From: an uncultured Spirochaetota bacterium
GTDB taxonomy: Bacteria; Spirochaetota; UBA4802; UBA5550
Assembly (NCBI GenBank): GCA_937872225.1
Contig: CALMRZ010000081.1
Span: forward strand, 23,451 to 87,450
Reading direction: 5' to 3'
DNA length: 64,000 nucleotides
Position numbers and translations under genes: made by a program. Under the pieces are notes generated by a model. That model was given only the letters and a program-made list of their open reading frames with translations, had not been told where the DNA came from and ran no database searches. Shown here piece after piece: positions 29,065-36,811 of the stretch; position 1 is the stretch's first letter, and each line of letters starts with the position of its first letter.

Positions 29065-29439
29065 ATGTTGAAAGAAATGGTAAAAAAGGAGAATAATTCA
29101 AGGGAAGAACGCGTCCTGGTTCCTCTCACGGACATTTACGAGACGACCGATCAGTATACCCTGAAGCTGGAAATGCCTGGTATAACTAAAGATAAATTGG
29201 AAATAACCATGGAAAATGACGAGCTTGAGATCAGGGGGACGGTAGACCCGTATAAGCCGGAGAGCAAGGAATTGAAGTATTCAGAATTCTCACAGTATGA
29301 CTACTTCAGGAGATTTACCGTCGGTAATGATATTGACAGGGATAAAATCAGCGCTACTCTTGAAGATGGGGTATTGACCCTGGTGCTGCAGAAACATGAA
29401 TCTGTCAAACCGAGGAAGATATCGATCAACGTGCATTAA
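29065..29439 (+). CDS. Hsp20 small heat-shock protein 3
   Basis: 124 residues, third Hsp20, 11 bp after the second, again with a GGAGG site (TAGGAGGCACGG). Core: VPLTDIYETTDQYTLKLEM ... PGITKDKLEITMENDELEI ... RRFTVGNDIDRDKISATLED. It has the shortest N-terminus of the three. Co-regulated by the upstream CIRCE and closed by a terminator 35 bp further on. Confidence 0.95.
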   Translation: MLKEMVKKENNSREERVLVPLTDIYETTDQYTLKLEMPGITKDKLEITMENDELEIRGTVDPYKPESKELKYSEFSQYDYFRRFTVGNDIDRDKISATLEDGVLTLVLQKHESVKPRKISINVH

Positions 29440-29473
29440 TTTAATGAGTACAAGCAAAAAAGGAAGGATGACC

Positions 29474-29503
29474 AATAAAGGCGGGCTCTGGCTCGCTTTT
29501 ATT
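29474..29503. terminator. bidirectional terminator between hsp20 cluster and the small minus-strand gene
   Basis: A 13-bp stem, AATAAAGGCGGGC against GCTCGCTTTTATT with two G-T pairs, around a TCTG loop (29487-29490). T-rich on the plus side and A-rich on the other, it can end both the hsp20 operon and the convergent 57-residue gene. Confidence 0.8.
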
Positions 29504-29507
29504 GCGT

Positions 29508-29681
29508 TTATGCTTCGATGTCCAGATTTTCTCCGACCCCGGCTTCTACATTGGCCGTAACATTCGCCTTCATCAATTTTTCATCCACTCCGAGCTTGGC
29601 TGCTGCAATCATCTTCAGCAGATCATTACTCTTCTGGATGCTTTCGATCACTATCTGGTTTTCACTAGCTTTTACATTCAT
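29508..29681 (-). CDS. 57-residue YjfB-like putative motility protein
   Basis: 57 residues beginning MNVKASENQIVIESIQKS, with LLKMIAAAKLGVDEKLMKAN and a C-terminal GVGENLDIEA. The layout (helix, LLK, then a short tail ending in NIDI-like residues) resembles the small YjfB family linked to motility operons. Start 29681 is chosen over the upstream ATG at 29738 because of the AGAGG site five bases before it. It converges on the hsp20 terminator. Real gene likely; function uncertain. Confidence 0.6.
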   Translation of the reverse strand: MNVKASENQIVIESIQKSNDLLKMIAAAKLGVDEKLMKANVTANVEAGVGENLDIEA

Positions 29682-29800
29682 ATGAACCTCTTTGGTGCGA
29701 CTCAAATATAACTTTCTCTCCAGTTCATTTATCGACAAAACCAGGAAAAAATTTACATATTTTTGATAATTGTCATAAAAAATTGGTTTTTTTATGTTTT

Positions 29801-29850
29801 ACTCTGACCCCCAAAAAAACCTGTATCATGGCCAGGACCGGGGTCAGAGT
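29801..29850. repeat. inverted pair of CTCTGACCCC motifs
   Basis: ACTCTGACCCC (29801-29811) and GGGGTCAGAGT (29840-29850) form a perfect 11-bp inverted repeat with a 28-bp spacer. A third copy, GGTGTCAGAGTAAAATT with one mismatch, begins at 29931. Such outward-inward pairs look like ends of a tiny mobile element, but no transposase is present. Confidence 0.65.
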
Positions 29851-29969
29851 TAATGAAACATCCGTATAAATAATCCTTGAAGAATATAATAATGATTGTT
29901 ATACCATTGCTTGTTAGACTGATATTAGCTGGTGTCAGAGTAAAATTCATTTAAATAAGGATTCGCTCA

Positions 29970-30635
29970 ATGTGCGGTCGATTTGCCCAGATAGAGCCTA
30001 TCGGCAAGATTATAAAGACTTTTTTTATTGATGAGGTCCTGACTGATCTAGTCCCGAGTTATAATATTGCTCCCGGAGGCCGTATCCTTTCGGTGGTAGT
30101 AAGGGATGGAAAACATTACCTGGTGGATCACCAGTGGGGTCTAATACCTTACTGGGCCAAGGATCCCTCCATAGGGAATAAATTGATAAACGCGAGGGGA
30201 GAGACAGTAAACCAGAAACCGAGTTTCAGGAATGCTTTCAAATCAAGGCGTTGCCTCATCCCTGCCAGCGGTTTTTATGAATGGAAAAAGGAAGGCAAGA
30301 TCAAGATTCCGTATTATGTAAAGCTGAAATCAGGCAGCGCCTTCGGTTTCGCCGGCCTCCATGAAACATGGATATCCCCATCCGGAGAGGAGGTGCGTAC
30401 CTGTACCATAATCACCACGGGAGCCAATGCCTTAATGGAGCCGATCCATGACAGGATGCCGGTCATTATCCCCCGGGACAGGCATGTTCAATGGCTCGAT
30501 ACAACAGGTACGCCGGATAATGTGCTCGGCCTGATTGCGCCATACCCGGCCGAAGAGATGGAGTTGTACCAGGTTTCCCCAATGGTTAACTCGCCGAAAA
30601 ACAATTCAGCTGAATGTATCACACGTCTGCAGTAA
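29970..30635 (+). CDS. yedK: SRAP-domain protein (HMCES/YedK family)
   Basis: 221 residues. The N-terminal Met is followed by Cys2 (MCGRFAQI), the residue that forms a thiazolidine crosslink with abasic sites after Met removal. The family motifs PSYNIAPGG, HQWGLIPYWAKDP, NARGETV, RRCLIPASGFYEW (catalytic Glu) and IHDRMPVIIP (catalytic His) are all present. It shields abasic sites in single-stranded DNA. The ribosome site AAGGA is 9 bp upstream. Its neighbours (umuDC at 32-34 kb) fit a DNA-damage theme. Confidence 0.95.
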   Translation: MCGRFAQIEPIGKIIKTFFIDEVLTDLVPSYNIAPGGRILSVVVRDGKHYLVDHQWGLIPYWAKDPSIGNKLINARGETVNQKPSFRNAFKSRRCLIPASGFYEWKKEGKIKIPYYVKLKSGSAFGFAGLHETWISPSGEEVRTCTIITTGANALMEPIHDRMPVIIPRDRHVQWLDTTGTPDNVLGLIAPYPAEEMELYQVSPMVNSPKNNSAECITRLQ

Positions 30636-30639
30636 CCGG

Positions 30640-31101
30640 CTATTTTTTTCGTTCAGTTATATGCATGTTAATAGTAGCTCTCATCACCTCGGTTCCTTTC
30701 GTATCGGTCACGCTTACATTCACCGGCGGTGACCCTTTCCCTTTTATTGATTCAGCGGGTATCACGCATGTCCCGGTCAGGTCTTTTTTTGCGATCCTGA
30801 GGTATTCCACCTCCATGCCGCTGGGGATCCACCTCAGGTGCGAGGGCAGGGTGACATCAAGGGTGGTCCCCCCGGCAAGTTCGCAGAGGTTACACATGGC
30901 AACGGCATGGGCGCTGTTCAAGTGATTCCGAACGGCCCTGCGGTTCTTCATGGTAATTCTGCCATAGCCCGGCCTGAGTTCCGCAAACCAGGGCCTGATC
31001 GTTTTAAAGCAGGGAGCCATCAGGCATACTGCCTTTGAAAGAATATATTTCACCATGGGAAGCCCTTGTAATTTGTTGTACGCCGTCAATACAGAGATCA
31101 T
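30640..31101 (-). CDS. DUF4442 hotdog-fold protein
   Basis: 153 residues, thioesterase-like hotdog fold of the DUF4442 group: FKTIRPWFAELRPGYGRITM, NHLNSAHAVAMCNLCELAGG (the substrate-binding helix) and KKDLTGTCVIP. No catalytic role is established for the group; acyl-thioester chemistry is an inference from the fold. The start at 31101 has a very strong GGAGGGGGAT site. It lies 17 bp after a MarR gene on the same strand, so it is probably under MarR control. Confidence 0.82.
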   Translation of the reverse strand: MISVLTAYNKLQGLPMVKYILSKAVCLMAPCFKTIRPWFAELRPGYGRITMKNRRAVRNHLNSAHAVAMCNLCELAGGTTLDVTLPSHLRWIPSGMEVEYLRIAKKDLTGTCVIPAESIKGKGSPPVNVSVTDTKGTEVMRATINMHITERKK

Positions 31102-31118
31102 ATCCCCCTCCGTTCATC

Positions 31119-31538
31119 TCACTTGAATTTTATTAAAAAGCTGCTGAGAATGCGCTTAAAGATTTTGATTTCATCCTCGCTGAATCCTTCTTTGAGCATG
31201 GTATTGATTCTATGCGCGATCACTTTCGACTTATACGCCTCTACAATTCCTTTATCAGTGATATAGATCAGGCATTTCCTCCTGTCGCCAGCATCCTGTT
31301 CGCGTGTAACCAGCCCGTTGCGTTCGAGGAGGTCCACATGGCGCGTGACTGCCGCATTATCTATGGAGATAAGTTCACTCAACTGGTTCATCGAAAGTCC
31401 GTTGCGTAATTTCAGCGAAAACAGTATGCCGCTTTGTGCCGGGGAAATTGCGACGCCTCCGGTGGTGAATTCCCTTTTCAGGTAATTCTTTAATGTGCGT
31501 TGGGCCTTTGACATGAGAAAAAGAAGTCTGTCGTCCAT
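31119..31538 (-). CDS. MarR-family transcriptional regulator
   Basis: 139 residues, winged helix: SPAQSGILFSLKLRNGLSMN, QLSELISIDNAAVTRHVDLL (recognition helix), GLVTREQDAGDRRKCLIYIT (wing with DRR). Start 31538 is preferred over 31595 because an AGGAT site lies just upstream and the extra N-terminal residues are unlike the family. It is the first gene of a two-gene unit with the DUF4442 protein. Palindromes overlapping its promoter indicate autorepression. Confidence 0.92.
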   Translation of the reverse strand: MDDRLLFLMSKAQRTLKNYLKREFTTGGVAISPAQSGILFSLKLRNGLSMNQLSELISIDNAAVTRHVDLLERNGLVTREQDAGDRRKCLIYITDKGIVEAYKSKVIAHRINTMLKEGFSEDEIKIFKRILSSFLIKFK

Positions 31539-31555
31539 AGTTATCCTGCAAATTG

Positions 31556-31595
31556 TTTGATAAGTCAAATATTGACAAGTCAAATAAATTTGCAA
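31556..31595 (-). promoter_or_regulatory. MarR operators overlapping the promoter
   Basis: Two similar palindromes, TTTGATAAGTCAAA (31556-31569) and TTGACAAGTCAA (31572-31583), lie 15 bp apart centre to centre. On the minus strand TTGCAA (31595-31590), 17 bp and ATATTT form a possible promoter, with the operators covering its -10. Confidence 0.5.
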
Positions 31596-31686
31596 GTTTT
31601 TTCAAGAAAGAGGATATTATTAAAAATAATATACTAAACATTTGTTGACATATAATGGCTGATTTCCTATATTGTTATCGGAGGAG

Positions 31687-31699
31687 TTGCTCTGACCCC
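31687..31699 (+). repeat. TTGCTCTGACCCC dispersed motif, copy 6
   Basis: Exact match to the copy at 15301-15313, placed 25 bp before the DUF3795 gene. See the inverted pair near 29.8 kb. Confidence 0.6.
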
Positions 31700-31723
31700 C
31701 ATGTTGATAGCAAGGAGGTATGC

Positions 31724-32071
31724 ATGCGTGAAATAACGATAGATAAGAATCTCATAGCCTTTTGCGGGCTCTATTGTGCTGCCTGCTCACGGTATATCAA
31801 GAAGAAGTGTCCCGGATGCAGCCAGAATAAAAAGGCTGCCTGGTGCAGAGTGCGGGCCTGTTGTCTGGAACGAGGGTATGGATCCTGTGCTGATTGCACC
31901 GATTTTCGGGAAGCCCGGGAATGCGGCACTTTCAACAATTTCATGGCCCGGATATTCGGATTCATCTTCCGGTCAGATAGGGCCGCCTGCATCGCCATCA
32001 TCAGGGCAGAAGGTTATGAGGCCTTTGCCCGGGACATGGCCGTGCGCCGTGCACGAACCATACCGAGGTAG
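31724..32071 (+). CDS. cysteine-rich DUF3795 protein
   Basis: 115 residues with eleven cysteines at 14, 18, 21, 29, 32, 41, 46, 47, 55, 58 and 67, spaced CGLYCAAC, CPGC, CRVRACC, CADC. This matches DUF3795, a small family thought to bind zinc or an iron-sulfur cluster; its function is unknown. The AAGGAGG site at 31712-31718 fixes the start at 31724 rather than the longer frame from 31655. The umuD gene starts 11 bp after its stop, so it may belong to an SOS-type unit. Confidence 0.85.
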   Translation: MREITIDKNLIAFCGLYCAACSRYIKKKCPGCSQNKKAAWCRVRACCLERGYGSCADCTDFREARECGTFNNFMARIFGFIFRSDRAACIAIIRAEGYEAFARDMAVRRARTIPR

Positions 32072-32082
32072 CGGAGGCGTTT

Positions 32083-32547
32083 ATGGGAGTCGCTGAAAAG
32101 ATTCGGGCGGCCCGTGACAGCTCCATTGCCTCCATACATCATGCCGGTGGATGCAATCCAGCGCGATTTCCGCTGTTTGTGGCCAGGATACCGGCCGGTT
32201 TCCCTTCTCCGGCCGATGACTATGTGGACAGGGGACTTGATCTGAATGAGTTCCTCGTGCGGCATCCCGCAGCCACGTTTTTCGTCCGTGTCTCCGGCGA
32301 TTCCATGACGGGGGCGGGCATTTATTCCGGCGATGTCCTCGTTGTGGACCGGGCTGAGACCGCCCGGGACCGGAGCGTCATCATCGCGGCGCTGAACGGC
32401 GAGCTCACGGTAAAGCGCTTCGTCCGTGAAGGCGGCCGCGTTTACCTTGCTTCGGAGAACCCGGCATATGAGCCCCTGGAGGTGACCGGCGAAACGGGGT
32501 TCGAGATATGGGGCGTCGTGGTGCATGTCATACACAGTTTCAGGTAA
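32083..32547 (+). CDS. umuD: DNA polymerase V accessory subunit UmuD (S24 peptidase)
   Basis: 154 residues. The self-cleaving serine protease dyad is Ser74 (SGDSMTGAGI) and Lys111 (NGELTVKRF), spaced 37 as in E. coli UmuD. The predicted cleavage is at Ala38-Gly39 in RIPAGFPSP, where E. coli has Cys-Gly. After RecA-stimulated cleavage UmuD' joins UmuC in translesion synthesis. There is no N-terminal helix-turn-helix, so this is UmuD rather than LexA. umuC is not directly adjacent: a small DNA-binding-like gene lies between. Confidence 0.93.
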   Translation: MGVAEKIRAARDSSIASIHHAGGCNPARFPLFVARIPAGFPSPADDYVDRGLDLNEFLVRHPAATFFVRVSGDSMTGAGIYSGDVLVVDRAETARDRSVIIAALNGELTVKRFVREGGRVYLASENPAYEPLEVTGETGFEIWGVVVHVIHSFR

Positions 32548-32657
32548 CGTTTGCCTGTTGGATAAACCTGCGTTGACCGGCTGAATTTTTTTCATTATTA
32601 TGATCTCCGTTCGTATATCAGCTGATAGACATTCAGTGAAGGGCGGGGAGGTAATAC

Positions 32658-33095
32658 ATGGAAACTACACTCAATGTTCATGCTGACATCCTGGAAAAAA
32701 TCAACTGGGCCGCGCGGTCACGCCGCGTTTCACGGTCCGAGATGATTATCGTGCTGATCAAGAGAATAATGGATGATGCTTCAAACTCCGTGCGCTTCGG
32801 CAGGATGGTCCGGTACCAGGAGAGAAACAGGCCGGATATGTGGCATACTGTTCATGTGAAGCTTAGGATGGATGACTACGAATACCTCCTGGATCTCAGG
32901 CGGTTGCTCAAGATGTCTGTTTCATTAATTCTTGCGTATGCAGTGAGGAAACACTTGAATGAAATAATGAAAAAGAAAGCTACCGATAACAATCAATATA
33001 AGAATTATGTTCTCATTAAAGAGATATTTAATGCCACAGTATGCTGGAAACTAATATGGGGATATCCCCCCGACATGGGAAAACTGCTCCCCTGA
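32658..33095 (+). CDS. tandem ribbon-helix-helix-like protein inserted between umuD and umuC
   Basis: 145 residues. Two similar halves each look like a ribbon-helix-helix unit: residues 4-40 (LNVHADILEKINWAARSRRV, SRSEMIIVLIKRIM) and 66-103 (VHVKLRMDDYEYLLDLRRLL, KMSVSLILAYAVRKHLNEI). Two copies in one chain would make a monomeric pseudo-dimer able to bind DNA. The C-terminal 40 residues are variable. GGGGAGG provides the ribosome site. Its place inside the umu locus suggests a local regulator; no close homologue is recognised. Confidence 0.7.
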   Translation: METTLNVHADILEKINWAARSRRVSRSEMIIVLIKRIMDDASNSVRFGRMVRYQERNRPDMWHTVHVKLRMDDYEYLLDLRRLLKMSVSLILAYAVRKHLNEIMKKKATDNNQYKNYVLIKEIFNATVCWKLIWGYPPDMGKLLP

Positions 33096-33121
33096 AACTT
33101 CATCAGGGACAGGCGGAAATC

Positions 33122-34393
33122 ATGAAGAACCTCTGCTGCCTAATCGATTGCAACAATTTCTATGTTTCCTGCGAGCGTGTCTTCAGACCGGAGCTCCAGA
33201 CGAGGCCCGTGGTGGTGCTCTCCAACAACGACGGCAACGTCGTCGCCCTGTCCAACGAGGTGAAGGAGATGGGTCTGCCTTTCGGCGCTCCATTTTTCAA
33301 GGTGAAGGATCTGATCAGGGAAAAACGGGTGGCGGTTTTCTCCTCCAATTATACCCTGTACGGCGACATGTCGCGGCGGGTCATGGAATGCCTGGCGCGG
33401 TTTTCCCCGGAAATGGAAGTCTATTCCATTGATGAGGCCTTTCTGTCCCTGGGGGGCATGCGCGCCGATCCGGTGGAATACGGCATGATGATACGGGATG
33501 CTGTGAAACAGTGGACCGGTATACCGGTCAGCATTGGCATAGCCCCCACCAAGACGCTGGCAAAGCTCGCCAGTAAAATCGGGAAGAAGGACCCCGACTG
33601 CCGTGGCGTCTTTGACCTTGTCGACCGCGATCGCGTTGACGGCGTGCTGGAGGCCACGGACGCGGGCGATGTGTGGGGCGTCGGCCGCCAGTACCGGCAG
33701 CTCCTGCACCGCAACGGCATCCGCACTGCCCGGCAGCTCCGCGACGCGCCGGACAAGTGGGTCCGCCGTAACATGACCATCATGGGCCTCCGCACCGTGT
33801 GGGAGCTGCGGGGCGTGCCCTGCATTCCCTTCGACGAGCTCCCGGCGCCGAAGAAGGGCATCGTTAGCTCCCGTTCCTTCGGCAGGCCTGTGGAGTCCAT
33901 CGACGAGCTCCGGCAGGCCATTGCCGCGTACGTGAGCCGGGCCGCGGAAAAGCTCCGCGCCCAGAAGGGCGTCGCCGGGTCGGTGACGGTGTTTCTCTCC
34001 ACCAACCGGTTCAAGGAGGATGATCCCCAGTATTCCAGCGGCATCTCCTGTCGCCTGCCGGTTCCGTCGTCGTACACGCCGCGCCTCATCCAGGTGGCGG
34101 GCCGCCTCCTGGAGGGGATATACCGGCGGGGCTACCGCTACAAGAGGGCGGGGGTGATGCTCTATGAGATCATGCGGGAGGGGGACGCCCAGCTGGATCT
34201 GTTCAGCCGTTTCCATGACACGGACCGCGCGCGGCGCCTCATGGGCGTGGTGGACGGCATCAACCGCGATCTGGGCCGGCACACCATTCATTTCGCCGCC
34301 GAGGGAATCGCCAGGCCGTGGCAGATGCGGCGCGAGTTCCTGTCGGCGCGCTACACCACCCACTGGGACGAGATCCCGGTGGTGCGCGCGTAG
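33122..34393 (+). CDS. umuC: DNA polymerase V catalytic subunit UmuC (Y-family)
   Basis: 423 residues, matching E. coli UmuC length. The palm opens CCLIDCNNFYVSCERVFRPE with the first metal Asp, and the catalytic YSIDEAFLSL carries the Asp-Glu pair. IGIAPTKTLAKLASKIGKK and DVWGVGRQYRQLLHRNGI (helix-hairpin-helix) are typical UmuC. The C-terminal little-finger region ends with the UmuC-specific tail. ATG 33122 is chosen because MKNLCCLID matches the family; the frame is open further upstream to 33041, inside the preceding gene. Performs error-prone translesion synthesis with UmuD'. Confidence 0.95.
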   Translation: MKNLCCLIDCNNFYVSCERVFRPELQTRPVVVLSNNDGNVVALSNEVKEMGLPFGAPFFKVKDLIREKRVAVFSSNYTLYGDMSRRVMECLARFSPEMEVYSIDEAFLSLGGMRADPVEYGMMIRDAVKQWTGIPVSIGIAPTKTLAKLASKIGKKDPDCRGVFDLVDRDRVDGVLEATDAGDVWGVGRQYRQLLHRNGIRTARQLRDAPDKWVRRNMTIMGLRTVWELRGVPCIPFDELPAPKKGIVSSRSFGRPVESIDELRQAIAAYVSRAAEKLRAQKGVAGSVTVFLSTNRFKEDDPQYSSGISCRLPVPSSYTPRLIQVAGRLLEGIYRRGYRYKRAGVMLYEIMREGDAQLDLFSRFHDTDRARRLMGVVDGINRDLGRHTIHFAAEGIARPWQMRREFLSARYTTHWDEIPVVRA

Positions 34394-34401
34394 GGGCGCG
34401 G

Positions 34402-34848
34402 CTACAGGAAATCGCGATAGTACTCGTTTGTTATCGGGTCTTTCAGCTCCGGGTCAAGCTCGACCAGGTGCCGGATGATGAATTGACGGTTCTTGATCTC
34501 CGGATGGGGGATGATGAGGTCGCCGGTGCTGAGAATGATGCTGTCATACAGCAGAATGTCCAGGTCGATTGTGCGGGGCCCTTTGGGGACCGTCTTCCGG
34601 CGGCCCAGTTCCAGTTCAATTCTCCCGGTTGTTTCCAGAAGTTCGTGCGGAGCAAGGGCCGTTTCCACGACGATGATCATGTTGAGAAACAGCGGCTGGT
34701 CGAGGTAATCGATGGGCTCCGTCTCGAGAATGGAACTCTGCTTCAGAGGCGTAATGGACGGAAGGGATGCAAGGGCGTTGATTGCGTCTCTCAGGTTTTT
34801 TTCGCGGTCGCCCAGGTTTGAACCGAGGCCAATGTAAACAATCGCCAT
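34402..34848 (-). CDS. folK: 6-hydroxymethyl-7,8-dihydropterin pyrophosphokinase (HPPK)
   Basis: 148 residues; transfers pyrophosphate from ATP to hydroxymethyl-dihydropterin in folate synthesis. Signatures: VYIGLGSNLGDREKNLRDAI, EPIDYLDQPLFLNM, ELELGRRKTVPKGPRTIDLD (with the RTIDLDILLY metal-binding motif) and IPHPEIKNRQF. Its ATG abuts the stop of the DnaC-like gene (TAAATG), so it is translated by coupling. No other folate gene is next to it. Confidence 0.96.
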   Translation of the reverse strand: MAIVYIGLGSNLGDREKNLRDAINALASLPSITPLKQSSILETEPIDYLDQPLFLNMIIVVETALAPHELLETTGRIELELGRRKTVPKGPRTIDLDILLYDSIILSTGDLIIPHPEIKNRQFIIRHLVELDPELKDPITNEYYRDFL

Positions 34849-35667
34849 TTACAGCTTTTCCCTGTAATCTTCACCGCTGATTTCCATGATGCGGCACATT
34901 TCTTTTATCCGCGAAAGGATCCTGCCCTGCGACAGGTCTTTGAGGGCCCTGTGGGGATTGTTGTTTGACGTGAAGATGGTGAACTTCTCGGCCTCGTACC
35001 GGGCGTCCACCAGGTCATACAGCGTTTCCTGCTTCCACTCGGTGTCTTTCTGTATCCCGAAATCGTCGATCACCAGGATGTCCACGTCGGCCAACTCCTT
35101 TTCTATCCTGCCCGATTCCCCGTAGGTTTCCGAGCCCTCGTGGAAGGATTCCTGGAGGGTCTTGAAAAAGTTCCGGGAAATGCTGATGAACCTGCCTTCC
35201 ACGGCATGGCGGATGATGATCTCGGTAAGGATGATCGATGCGAGCAGGGTCTTGCCGGTGCCGGCGTTGCCCCAGAGGTACAGGCCTTTTCTTGCATTGG
35301 GGAACTGCCTTACGATATCATAGGCGGCGGTCTTGGCCTCGTCGGCCAGCTTGTTGACGGACTTGAAATGATTGAGCTGTTTCCACAGGTATTTTTTATT
35401 GATCCCCGACCGGTTGTAAATCATGTTGATTTTCATGATTTTCATCCTGGTTTCGCGGCAGAAGCATTCTTCAATCCTGCCATTATTATTGTAGTAATAC
35501 GGGTCCTCCCCACCGCAGGTGCATTTTTTTATCACGCATTTGGGGCAGGGGACAAGGGCATTTTCGCCCAGCTCTTCAAAATGGGGGTTATGGATTATGC
35601 CTGTCCTATCGCAGAAATCGCAATACTTCGGGCTGATTACGGGTTTTATCTGGGTCTTCATGGCCAT
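34849..35667 (-). CDS. DnaC/DnaI-like AAA+ ATPase with N-terminal Cys cluster
   Basis: 272 residues. Walker A is LWGNAGTGKTLLASIILTEI near residue 130; Walker B is DVDILVIDDFGIQK; sensor-like FTSNNNP and a closing arginine-finger region (GRILSRIKEMC) follow. The N-terminal 70 residues hold eight Cys (16, 19, 41, 44, 49, 51, 68, 70), likely a zinc-binding part resembling that of primosomal helicase loaders. The family loads the replicative helicase or acts as an IstB partner in transposition; no transposase is nearby, so helicase loading is the better guess. Coupled to folK downstream. Confidence 0.85.
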   Translation of the reverse strand: MAMKTQIKPVISPKYCDFCDRTGIIHNPHFEELGENALVPCPKCVIKKCTCGGEDPYYYNNNGRIEECFCRETRMKIMKINMIYNRSGINKKYLWKQLNHFKSVNKLADEAKTAAYDIVRQFPNARKGLYLWGNAGTGKTLLASIILTEIIIRHAVEGRFISISRNFFKTLQESFHEGSETYGESGRIEKELADVDILVIDDFGIQKDTEWKQETLYDLVDARYEAEKFTIFTSNNNPHRALKDLSQGRILSRIKEMCRIMEISGEDYREKL

Positions 35668-35878
35668 GAACTTGAGTTCGCAGATTTGACCAGGGACGCG
35701 ATAATGTCAAGAATATTTATGAGACATATCACTGACATTTTATAACGGGATCCGGCATTTATTATTGAAAAAAGTATGAATATTTCATATTATTAGGCCG
35801 ATATGGTAGTGTGGTAGTGCACCGGGATCGTTGGCGTGCATTCACGGTCGGAATTATTTTGCGGTAAGGGGTTACTAT

Positions 35879-36754
35879 ATGAAACCAGAAACTATGTATA
35901 AGGCAGTCATTGCTGTCCTGATCGGGGCGGTGCTTTTCACCTTCGGGCCCGTTTCCCGGGTGTCCGCACAGCAGGCTGATGATAAGAAGAAGGATGAAAA
36001 GAAAGACGCGACCCTGCTCAATGAATTCAGCGATGTGGAAGTCTCCGGCTGGAGGATCAGGGATTTCAAACCGTATATCAAGGCCATCCAGGAGCTGGAA
36101 AAACTGAACAAGGAATACTCCGACAACCTGTTGAAGCTGGCGATCGACGAATACTCCACCGGCCTGGATATTCTCGAAGACATGGAAAACGAGGTTATCA
36201 AGATCAGGACTACCAATAAGGAGAAGAAAAACCTTCAGGAACGGTGGTACTGGCAGGAGATAGACCGGAAGAATGCCGAACAGCGTCTTATATGGTCCAA
36301 AAAATCGGAAGCAAAAATGAAATCAGTGACCTACCTCACCAAGGCTATAAATTATCTTGACCAGATACAGCACCAGGAGATTAGGCAGGAGCCCCGGTTC
36401 CTCAACTTCCAGACCAGGCTGTTCCAGGTGTACGTGTCAACCCAGTATGACCTCCAGAATTTTCTGCCCTGCATAGCCATCCTTGAACGCTATATAACCC
36501 TTTCGGACAAGAACGCGAAGGACATCTGGGCTTACAAGTACATGTCGAGCTGCTACGGCTACATGGAAAAGGTTCTTGAGAAGTACAAACATGCCTCTGA
36601 AGACGAAATCAACACCTATAAGAACAAGAAGAACAGGAGCATGCTCCAGGCCGTTGAGCTGAAATACGGAATTGAATCGCCGCATTACAAGCATATGCAG
36701 GAGCTGGTCGAGCAGGATGAGAAGAAGAGCGAGCGTATAAACGATTACAAGTAA
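35879..36754 (+). CDS. secreted helical protein resembling flagellar-coiling protein FcpA
   Basis: 291 residues with a signal peptide (YKAVIAVLIGAVLFTFGPVS, cleavage near SAQQA), so periplasmic. The mature protein is almost all helix: YIKAIQELEKLNKEYSDNLL, ERWYWQEIDRKNAEQ, KAINYLDQI and a TPR-like CIAILERYITLSDKNAKDIW. From memory this resembles FcpA of Leptospira, a flagellar sheath protein, including its length of about 300; the match is not verified. Start 35879 is chosen over 35831 for the TAAGGGG site and signal peptide. The gene is alone and ended by a strong terminator. Confidence 0.6.
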   Translation: MKPETMYKAVIAVLIGAVLFTFGPVSRVSAQQADDKKKDEKKDATLLNEFSDVEVSGWRIRDFKPYIKAIQELEKLNKEYSDNLLKLAIDEYSTGLDILEDMENEVIKIRTTNKEKKNLQERWYWQEIDRKNAEQRLIWSKKSEAKMKSVTYLTKAINYLDQIQHQEIRQEPRFLNFQTRLFQVYVSTQYDLQNFLPCIAILERYITLSDKNAKDIWAYKYMSSCYGYMEKVLEKYKHASEDEINTYKNKKNRSMLQAVELKYGIESPHYKHMQELVEQDEKKSERINDYK

Positions 36755-36772
36755 CCTGCGGTAACATTACGA

Positions 36773-36800
36773 AAAAAACCCGGCTTGAGCCGGGTTTTTT
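36773..36800. terminator. bidirectional terminator
   Basis: CCCGGC (36779-36784), TTGA loop, GCCGGG (36789-36794), flanked by A and T runs on both sides. It separates the convergent FcpA-like and SDR genes and can serve both. Confidence 0.92.
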
Positions 36801-36811
36801 ATGCATGTGAA

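Noticed and set aside
31644..31656. TTGACATATAAT as a promoter for the DUF3795 gene
   Set aside because: The -35-like and -10-like boxes are adjacent with no spacer, so they cannot act as one promoter; TATAAT alone lacks a -35 at the right distance.
33140..34363. A 407-codon minus-strand frame opposite umuC
   Set aside because: UmuC motifs on the plus strand are unambiguous; the opposite frame has no domain and biased composition.
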